A stretch of 25,562 nucleotides of DNA, taken from Perkinsus olseni. Taxonomy: Eukaryota; Perkinsozoa; Perkinsida. Below are positions 18,376 to 25,562 of the stretch, in pieces. The DNA lies in assembly GCA_013115125.1 (NCBI GenBank), contig JABANN010000496.1:1-25562 (forward strand), in the 5' to 3' direction. Within the stretch, counting starts at the first letter, position 1. Each line of letters starts with the position of its first letter. The notes under the pieces are model-generated. The model was not told the DNA's origin, did not search any database, and saw only the letters and a list, made by a program, of their open reading frames with translations. The position numbers were made by a program, and so were the translations under genes.

Positions 18376-19263
18376 TTCGGCCTGACAGAATCAGTCGGGA
18401 TCGGGTCAGCACTAGAAGATGTTCTCACCGAAAATTCTCGGGCAGAGGCATCATTGCGGGAGTCAAGGCGGGAAGGCCTTCAGCGATCTCGACTCTGAAA
18501 TTATCACAAATAACTGCTGACTGCCGCACTCCCCGAGAGGACCTGCAACGGCGCATCTGGTCCGCAAGCTGAGCGCACGTCCGCACTGCTTGGTCGAACA
18601 ACCTAACGAAAGGAGCAAGTTGCTACTAGGGCGATCGGAAAACCGGCCTAGTACTCGTCTCGACACTGGTCGTAGTATTGCTTATTTACGTGGTAGCACT
18701 TGAACTCTCCTTGGTAACTAAAAAACGTTTAAATAAACCCTTGGCAGTTCAATTTACTTACGAGACTTCCCGTTCCCATTTAGATCTCTTCTCGTCGTGT
18801 ATCCAGTCCTTACGCTCATGAAGGAATGTAGCGAAGCTGATGAGCAACACATGAAGGTGTGGATCCTACCAATACTGGTCCCTCAGGGGGAACACGACTG
18901 CACGGCTACGAGCATTCAGCAAGCCCAAGAATTTCGACAGCGAACTCTGCGGTAACAGAGATCGTCTAGCTCGGAGTACAGTGCGCGCCTCGTTATCCTC
19001 ACCGAGACAAGGGCATTCCTTCGAGGGTAGAGGACCCACGTATGCCCAGACGAAAATTTCGAATGCGTTGAGAGTGAACAGAGGAGAACGTGCCCTGCGA
19101 GGCGCCGGTGATATTACCCCATCCATACAAACTCGCTTATCGTGGCAAAGAGGAGGAACTTCTGCCAGAAGGTTTGACGGTAGATCTTCTTTCCGATCCA
19201 GCTGGCAGCCGCAGCGGGGCCTCGGTACACTGGAAGGCTCGCTAGCCGTGTTGAGGAGAACAT
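18327..19263 (-). CDS. Small spliced gene, possibly mitochondrial protein, unknown function
   Basis: The minus-strand ATG at 19263-19261 opens MFSSTRLASLPVYRGPAAAA, a short Ser/Arg/Ala leader free of acids that resembles a mitochondrial targeting peptide, followed by WIGKKIYRQTFWQKFLLFAT. Downstream exons in phase are 18836-18762 (FATFLHERKDWIHDEKRSKW), 18602-18429 (LFDQAVRTCAQLADQMRRC and ending LTPAMMPLPENF) and 18381-18327 (PKLHPEEYLGPIKPPVV, TGA). The 18382-18428 intron is 47 nt with a GTGAGA donor. The middle part (19130-18860) has two competing splice models, so about 60 residues there are uncertain; total length is near 200-220 aa. No enzyme motif is seen. A subunit or assembly factor of an inner-membrane complex is a guess from leader, size and a single hydrophobic patch. 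Confidence 0.55.
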
Positions 19264-19965
19264 GAGCTTAGAAGGAAGGGACTATGGCGCGATCGGCGAA
19301 GAAGATCAATAACGAAGCGCGTCGCAGCGATCATGCGAATTCTCGGAGAGTTGGGCCGTTGAGCGAAGGGCTCTTTTCGCTTCGAATCGGCGCGAAATCG
19401 CATCTTAGACACGGTGGCAGGCTATCCCCTGTTTAACGAACTAATCATGAGACCCAAGACGATTCAGCAATTCATTTTTACGCGTGGAAAGCGGTTCCAC
19501 AATCGATTCAGTGCTTCGAAGATATATATTGAGCGTCCTCAATGCCTAACGGCCTTCGAGTCCAACGGACATCTTTCGACCTGCCCCCCCCCCCTTCAAT
19601 GAAGTTATTCTGAGTGTAAAATTAGTTTTTACACGTTAAACTCAACGGAATCGGTTTATTGTAATGATGCGTCTGCCCAGAGAACCGCTGAGAATTCTCA
19701 AGGTGAAACCAGAAAGCAAGGTCTCGGCACGTCACAGCATTGGCGCAATGAATTGGTTCGGGCCTCCCAGAGTCCGTCACTAAAATCTGGAAGGCCGGTC
19801 ACTATTTTTGCAAAATGCATGAACAGCGCGTTTAGGATAGGGCGCGCCACTTGTGCAGTCCGCATTGGCTTGGCGCTCATTCTTGTGTTACTAGCGTTGC
19901 GTTGCTAGCGGGTCTCTGCGAGTTCTCTCTTATTTGAAATATCTATCTACTGAGTAATGCTTCGA
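19264..19965. other. Intergenic region with a C homopolymer
   Basis: I see no supported gene in this 700-bp stretch. It contains a run of 11 C residues (19584-19594) and a hairpin, GTGTAAAA (19614-19621) with TTTTACAC (19627-19634). The C-run is a likely site of length error in sequencing. Confidence 0.45.
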
Positions 19966-19966
19966 C

Positions 19967-20142
19967 ATGTTCTTGGTCGTTTCTAGTGCTATTCCTGTGA
20001 TGTTCTTGGCTACAATGCTTCTAAGATTCCTGAGAGCCCTCTATGCTACTTCCGTATGTCCCGACGGCATTGCCCGCTATCGTCGCACCGTTGGCCAGTG
20101 CATCCATTTTATGACTGTGACTCTGACTACTATCCCTACATG
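19967..20142 (+). other. Unique coding-like lead-in to the minisatellite
   Basis: Immediately before the tandem array one frame reads through CYSCDVLGYNASKIPESP and HPFYDCDSDYYPYMSS with no stop and runs on into the array. A different frame gives a 63-codon ATG ORF (19967-20158) with a hydrophobic start. Neither has a recognised domain. It may be the unique N-terminal part of a repeat protein. Confidence 0.3.
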
Positions 20143-21760
20143 TCCTCTACTGTCGTGACTACGATGAGCAGTAAGCCGGTTATTGCTATTGCTATGGTCG
20201 TGATTACGGCGAGCTCTGAGGCGGTGATTGCTACTTCTATGGTCGTGCCTACAATGAACAACGAGCCGGGTATTGCTATCGTTATGATCGTGACTATGAA
20301 GAACACTGAGGCGGTTGTTGCTATTATGGTCGTGACTACAATGAACAACGAGTCGGTTATTGCTATCGCTATGGTCGTGACTGAGGCGATTATTGCTATT
20401 GCTATGGTCATGCCTATGATGAGCACTGATTCGGTTATTGCTATTTCTCTATGGTCGTGGCTACAATGGGCGTGGAGCCGGTTATTGCTACTTCTATGGT
20501 CGTGACTACAATGAGCCCCGAGGCGATTATTGTTGCTGCTATGGTCGTGACTACGATGAATGATGAGTCGATTATCGTTGTTGCCATGGTCGTGACTACA
20601 ATGAGCAACGGGCCGGTTATTGCTATCGCCATGGTCGTGAGTACAGAGAACACTAAGGCGATTATTGCTATTACTATGGTGGTGACTACGATGAGCACTG
20701 AGCCGGTTATTGCTACTTCTATGATCGTGTCTACAATGGTCGCTGAGCCGGTTATTGCTATCGTTATGGTCGTGGCTACAATGAGACCTAAGCCGGTAAT
20801 TGGTGTTGCTATGGTCGTGACTACTGTGAGTGATGAGTCGATTATTGTTGTTGCTATGGCCGTGACTACTGTGAGTGATGAGTCGATTATTGTTGTTGCT
20901 ATGGTCGTGACTACAATGAACAACGAGTCGGTTATTGCTATCGCTATGGTCGTGAGTACGAAGAACACTGAGGCGATATTGCTATTGCTATGGTCGTGAC
21001 TACAATGAGCGCTGAGTCGGTTATTGCTATCGCTATGGTCGTGAGTACGAAGAACACTGAGGCGATATTGCTATTGCTATGGTCGTGACTACAATGAGCG
21101 CTGAGTCGGTTATTGCTATCGCTATGGTCGTGAGTACGAAGAACACTGAGGCGATATTGCTACTCTATGGTCGTGCCTACAATGAACAACGAGCCGGGTA
21201 TTGCTATCGTTATGATCGTGACTATGAAGAACACTGATGCGGTTGTTGCTACTATGGTCGTGACTACAATGAGCGCTGAGTCGGTTATTGCTATCGCTAT
21301 GGTCGTGACTGAGGCGCTTATTGCTATTGCTATGGTCATGCCTATGATGAGCACTGATTCGGTTATTGCTATTTCTCTATGGTCGTGGCTACAATGGGCG
21401 TTGAGCCGGTTATTGTTATCGTTATGGTCGTGACTACAATAAACACCGAGCCGGTTATTGCTACTTCTATGGTCGTGACTACAATGAGCCCCGAGGCGAG
21501 TATTGTTGCTGCTATGATCGTGACTACAATGAACGAGTCGGTTATTGCTATTGCTATGGTCGTGACTACCACGAGCACTGAGGCGGTAATTGGTGTTGCT
21601 ATGGTCGTGACTACGATGAACACTGAGGCGGTTATCGCTATTGTTACGGTTCGCGACTACAATAAGCACTGAGGGGGTTATTGCTACTTCTACGGTCGTG
21701 ACTACGATGATGCTGGGTCGAGTATTGTTATTGCTATGGTCGTGACTACTTGCTGTGATC
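20143..21760 (+). repeat. 45-bp minisatellite, about 35 units
   Basis: The unit is close to ATGGTCGTGACTACAATGAG followed by CACTGAGTCGGTTATTGCTATCGCT in two halves. In the longest plus frame it encodes a 15-residue repeat, M-V-V-T-T-M-x-x-E-[PSA]-V-I-A-I-A. Some units are 30, 42 or 44 nt, so the frame shifts several times; the longest open stretches are 20451-20999 on plus and 20968-20441 and 21669-21160 on minus. The base changes between units are partly synonymous in the MVV frame (ATT/ATC, ACA/ACG) but change S/P/A at one codon. Whether any frame is translated cannot be decided. Higher-order copies: see the 89-bp triplicate and the 928-bp-spaced duplicate. Confidence 0.9.
20909..21170 (+). 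repeat. 89-bp higher-order repeat, three copies
   Basis: Inside the minisatellite a 45+44-bp dimer repeats three times in a row: the string GTGAGTACGAAGAACACTGA begins at 20952, 21041 and 21130, exactly 89 bp apart. The copies are almost identical, so this is the youngest amplification in the array. Each copy contains a one-base frame shift. Confidence 0.9.
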
Positions 21761-21969
21761 GCGAGTCACGACTCATGACTACGACGAGTACTGCCACTTC
21801 CACTCGTAACTCAATTGCTTTTCAGTTGTTGAGAAGCATGCTTGTTATTTGCTAGTGACGGATGCATGACGACAAGACAGAAATGAGTAAGCCAGACTTG
21901 TTGATTTGCGAATGACAATGACTGCAGTATACAAGTGCTCTCAGGTGCTCGGACATAAGGCCAGAGCTC
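21761..21969. other. Spacer between minisatellite and transposase 3' end
   Basis: About 210 bp with no gene. If the Mutator-like element has a terminal inverted repeat on this side it should lie here or within the minisatellite; none was recognised by eye. Confidence 0.4.
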
Positions 21970-24534
21970 CTAGTGCTTGCGCCTGCGGTCCTTAGCAACC
22001 CCGTCGAGACTCAGATTTCTAACCAGCGTTGGCCGATGCTTCGAGGACCGGCCGGGACGCCTTCGACTCAAGTTAATTGGTAAGAGATCTGAGTCTGAGG
22101 GGCTTAAGAGGTCTTTGCGGATTCCCACAGCGATCTGATGGTAACAAACCTTATCCTTCAGGAAACTTACGCATGAGCAACTGGTTTCCCTCCAATTTCG
22201 GCAGCTCTTCGGGATGCTGACCGCATACAGTCTCCTACAGATGTCCTTGAGGTCGTCGAAAGTCTCCACCATCCTCTCTCCTCGGACAAGTCCTAGGAAC
22301 TGGTTCACGTTGCTCTCGTTCAGGTACTCCTTGTCGACTCCGGTAGACACCGTAAGAACAAGAGAGGAATTAGGGAAGTTCAGTTCACAGAGAGGTGGGT
22401 CGCTCTGCTCCCAATCCGAGGCCTTGGCGAAGTCCTCTTTCCCCACTTTGATCTCCGTGTGCGATTCGAACTTCCTATAATTCTGCGGATACATAGGGTT
22501 TGCATCTCGGCTGAACATCGGCATCAACTTCTTGGCTACGGTGTGCCCGAAAACGAGCACGTCTAACTTCTCTCTTAGTACTGCCCCCTTTATTTTCGCA
22601 TTTGCTGATTCGAGCCCATTGTTGGTGCTCGGGTGTCTGATCGACACCCCTTCAAACCAACAGGAGTTGCCGCCGGTGAACCAGAGCTTTTTCAGGTCCT
22701 CCACCGCCGTCGGATTAGTGGACTGATACTTCTCCTCGTACAACTTGCAACCGAGTTGAAACATGGCCGGTGTCAGGGAGAGCTGAAGGTAACAAATGTC
22801 CGCAAGCATGGCCTGCAACTGCTCTTGTGGAGTCTTGGCGGAGGTAAGGATGAGCTCCATCCGTTGCTTGGCATGATACCAGCAAGTTGCTCGCTCAGAG
22901 TTTGGGAAGACCGCCTCGATAGCCCCTGTTATACAAGGGGCACCATCTCCGAGGATAACTGGTGGTGACCACGTGGGCAAGCCTAGCAGCGGCGCGACCT
23001 GAGATGTGTAACATGCCACATGTAGACTATGTTATTTCCAACATGATCATCAATATATTTTGGTACTCTGATCTCTGTTCTGTGATCTGTGAGATTGATC
23101 GTGGTCATGTTTCAATGCGTGATGGCGGTTTAATGGCTTTTGCAAAGTCAATTGTGGGCTTTCAATTGATTTCGCTGGAGACTGAATTTATGTTTGAGTG
23201 GGTTACAATGACCAGGGCGTTCAATGCAAGTCATAGGAAATGAATTCAATCAATTCATTGCTATCGAACTTTCCACGCAGTCCTAGGCAGATTGTTTATA
23301 CGAAATGAGCATCGGCAGATGAGAATGTGTCGATATCAAGTATCACTTACATCGTCGAGTGATCGAAATAGCTTGATATAGTCTACTATTCGTTCTCCCT
23401 CCGCAATACTCAGAGCCACTGGGAATGTATGATTGTGTTCATCCACGGCGGCTAGGACGAGCAAGTGGAATCCAGAGGGACCCAAGTATGCTCACACGAT
23501 GACAAATCGGATAACGTTTGACCAGTAACCAGGTGCTCTTAAATTGAGAGTTCAAGGGAGTTGCGATTGCCACAGTTCGTTCTCACCTTGCCACATCAGC
23601 TTATACGTCCCGTCGACTGCGTACATGGTGGACCGCCGGCTCAACGCCACCAGCCGGCGTGTCGAAAAGGTGATGTGAATCCCATCGTCGAAGCTCGATG
23701 ATATCTACGGTAACATGGTGAGCGAGTGACAGGCTGCACCGCACCCTCCCACCACGAATGCTGAGTCCATATCATTCTCTGATGGGATAGTGGAGTGTTC
23801 AGCCACCATCTTCTTGAGATCGTGTACGGTTGGTCGGATTGAGTTACCGGCTTGGCGCTTCTTGAACTCACGGATATACGACTCAATCTGATAGAACCAG
23901 TGGTGTGTTGAAGCTTGATGAATCATCACTGATGATGGATATACCGTATATCATGTACGGTGTAGTCTTTGCTGTTGCCGAGGTCCTCACCTGCCTCGCC
24001 TTCGGCAACTCTATCGTCTGGCCAGTTAAATCCTCGAGGGACTTGATGATTTGCGGCTTGTTGAACACTCCTTTGGAGAGTTGTTCATCGACGAGGATCT
24101 TATATCTTCTACTTATTCCCCAATCACTCTCTTGGTGACAATGACCCTGGCCGTTATTGAACGCCCACACCGTAGTAGTGAAGGTGTCATAGTGTAGCAT
24201 CTTCTGTACCGGATACTGTTCAGATCCCTCCGCGGACACCCCTGGGGCAACTCTTCGCTGGCGTTGGGGGCGCCTGCATCCTTTGCAGTAGTAGTATCTC
24301 TTCGCGCCGCTCTTAGTTTCGTTGGTTCTGAAACAATGAACAGCGACTATGGATCATCTTGGTATGATACTGGTGAGCTACCGATAAGAGTAATTAATAT
24401 TACCGGAGCTTGCAGTATTCGTTATCAGAGTCTTCTAACCAAGCTCTGGCCAAGCACTCATCCTCGAATGTGCCGGCAGGTAACCATTCTATAGCTCGTC
24501 CCCGGCTACGCCTTCTCGGCTCTTGAGACGTCAT
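21970..24534 (-). CDS. MULE (Mutator-like) transposase, apparently complete (629 aa, 6 exons)
   Basis: Cut-and-paste DNA transposase. Minus-strand exons 24534-24404, 24327-23991, 23887-23753, 23704-23587, 23490-23351 and 22998-21970 (TAG) total 1890 nt with all phases consistent; introns are 76, 103, 48, 96 and 352 nt. The N-terminus (MTSQEPRRRSRGRAIEWLPA) leads into a zinc-binding DNA-recognition region: KRYYYCKGCRR (residues about 53-63) and GHCHQ near 105. LPKARQIESYIREF is the usual linker before the catalytic core. The core has D232 (AVDGTYKL), D305 (VILGDGAPC) and E417 (NNGLESANAKIK), matching the DDE triad, and HNHTFPVALSIAEGE typical of MULE cores. A SWIM zinc finger closes the protein: C561-x-C563-x8-C572-x-H574. 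The tail is basic (RRRPGRSSK, DRRRKH). No disabling change remains after splicing, so it may be active or domesticated. Confidence 0.9.
21970..24534 (-). mobile_element. Mutator-like DNA transposon (coding part; termini not located)
   Basis: The complete transposase marks a MULE. Long terminal inverted repeats and an 8-11-bp target duplication, expected for the family, were not found by eye on either side. The boundaries given are those of the coding region only. The element abuts the minisatellite on its 3' side. Confidence 0.7.
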
Positions 24535-24970
24535 TGATTGACTCCGCTTCATTGTAACCCCCGGGAGTTCCGGGGGGAATCCGGAAGCAGTAGCTGATAT
24601 TTCACCATCTGGTGGTTCCTGACGGGAGACGAAGAATGAGGCATATAATGGCTACCATCTGCTCTCCTTAGAGAGCTCAGAAAGGTAGGAAGATCTGGTT
24701 TCCCAGGACCGATCTTGTAGAGATTCGCACTTCTGATGCATCTCCTGGTTCCGGGACTCCTGATCTCGGGAGTTCTGGAATCGAAGCTTCAGACTCAACT
24801 GCCATGCTCGGGCGGTCGCATGTTGGTAGAGCTTCTGTCGTTGTTGAGGCCTGATACAGAGTGTTAAGGGGACGGGTTCGACCCTAGGAATTTCCCGGCG
24901 ACTCTGGCATCATACCCGCAGCCTACCTGACTGATCCTGGAAAGAGGAGGCGCAGAACTTGTGGCCATGC
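24535..24970. other. Upstream flank of the transposase; no gene seen
   Basis: This probably contains the transposase promoter and left terminus. A GC-rich inverted sequence near 24558-24578 (CCCCCGG and CCGGGGG around GAGTT) is the only structure noticed. No open frame here looks protein-like. Confidence 0.4.
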
Positions 24971-25562
24971 CGTATACAGGTAGGTTTCGCTCGGTCGAGA
25001 TCTGAGAGTATGACACGTCTCTATGTTATGTGCCCTTCAATTTCCCCCTCGAGTCTGGCGCTGTGGGCAGGTTACCGCGTTGGTCGTAAGGAAAGGGCCA
25101 GCAGGAGTAGTGGAAGTGCGGTGTACAGGTAGGTTCCGTCCGGTGGAGCTCTGAGAGGAAGACTTATGATTCAGCCCCTGTGCATTCCTGATCTAGTAGA
25201 TGGACTATTAGCCTGATCGAGCTACCAGACCATCAGCCCTTCCAGATCCCCGGCTGGTCACAGGCCCGATGCTGTGCACAGCTTACCGTCCCAGTCACAG
25301 TCCTCGTCGAAGGTACAGGAGCCGTTGGCATGTTGTATACAGGTAGGCCTTGTGTACCCGGCGCCTGATCGAGCTACTAGACCATCAGCCATTTCAGATC
25401 TCCGTCTGGTAACAGGCCTGCTGCTGTACACAGCTTACCGTCCCAGTCACAGTCCTCGTAGGAGGCACAGGAGCTGTTGGCATGTTGTGTACAGGTAGGC
25501 CTTGTGTACCCGGTGCCTGATCGAGCTACTAGACCATCAGCCCTTCCAGATCTCCGGCTGGT
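24971..25562 (+). repeat. Tandem array, 152-bp period, resembling repeated exons
   Basis: CCTGATCGAGCTACTAGACC-type landmarks recur at 25212, 25364 and 25516, exactly 152 bp apart, with more than 90% identity; the last copy is cut by the window end. Older diverged relatives share TACAGGTAGG at about 24975 and 25124. Each unit has an AG-preceded open segment encoding TVLVEGTGAVGMLYT-like residues (variants LVVRKGPAGVVEVRCT, ERGGAELVAMPYT) followed by GTAGG, the donor type common in this genome. The opposite strand also has GTAAGC or GTAACC after an open segment, so strand is uncertain. Confidence 0.8.

Noticed and set aside
19584-19594. C homopolymer as a functional polypyrimidine tract
   Set aside because: No nearby AG joins to a coding exon; it is more likely a simple repeat or a sequencing-prone run.
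20143-21760. CRISPR-like regular repetition
   Set aside because: Units are directly adjacent with no unique spacers; it is a minisatellite in a eukaryotic genome.
20143-21760. Recurrent TGA in the Tyr/Gly/Arg frame as evidence for a recoded genetic code
   Set aside because: The other genes in the window use TGA as an ordinary stop or splice it out, and the array has another frame without stops.
23700-23715. In-frame stop interrupting the MULE transposase
   Set aside because: A 48-nt intron (23705-23752) with GTGGGA donor and TAG acceptor removes it and joins the exons in phase.
24866-24884. GGGTTCGACCC looks like a tRNA T-arm
   Set aside because: No acceptor stem or anticodon arm can be folded from the 70 bases upstream.
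1-25562. Retroviral, LTR or Polinton-type element
   Set aside because: No reverse transcriptase, integrase, capsid or protein-primed polymerase motif and no long terminal direct repeats were seen.

Overview
This is a eukaryotic, intron-dense protist window. No bacterial operon, rRNA, tRNA or CRISPR was found. Genes carry many very short introns, mostly 41-56 nt, with donors GTGAGN, GTAGGN or GTAAGN and plain AG acceptors. Genes are packed tightly. With a divergent motor gene, a Mutator-like transposon and extensive minisatellites, this fits an alveolate such as Perkinsus or a relative of it. That placement is inference from style, not from a diagnostic marker.

Positions 1-1250: a copy of a 126-bp dispersed repeat at the very edge, then a possible small minus-strand gene (631-1249) divergent from the first solid gene. 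Positions 1311-13894: three plus-strand genes head to tail, separated by only 145 and 238 bp. They are a TPR-repeat protein of about 295 aa (9 exons), a coiled-coil protein of about 831 aa (23 exons) and a myosin heavy chain of about 1713 aa (41 exons). I derived every splice junction by eye. In all three models the exon lengths sum to a multiple of three and the phases agree at each junction. Two of the three look cytoskeletal and the TPR protein is co-chaperone-like, so a shared cell-architecture role is conceivable but unproven.

Positions 13900-19300 are poorer in recognisable genes. They hold the second, inverted copy of the 126-bp repeat (14889-15014), a run of short degenerate ADK-type repeats, palindromes, three consecutive strong hairpins (17971-18087), and at least three minus-strand spliced genes of unknown function (15431-16707, 16831-17653, 18327-19263). 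The last probably encodes a small protein with a mitochondrial-type N-terminus. Two minus-strand 3' ends (14027 and 18327) share a short sequence.

Positions 20140-21760 are a minisatellite of about 35 units of 45 bp that stays open in several frames on both strands. Positions 21970-24534 (minus) carry a Mutator-like (MULE) transposase that looks complete: 629 aa in six exons, with catalytic D, D and E residues and a SWIM zinc finger. Positions 24970-25562 end the window with a tandem array (period 152 bp in its younger part) that resembles repeated exons. No retrovirus-like element, Polinton or toxin gene was recognised.
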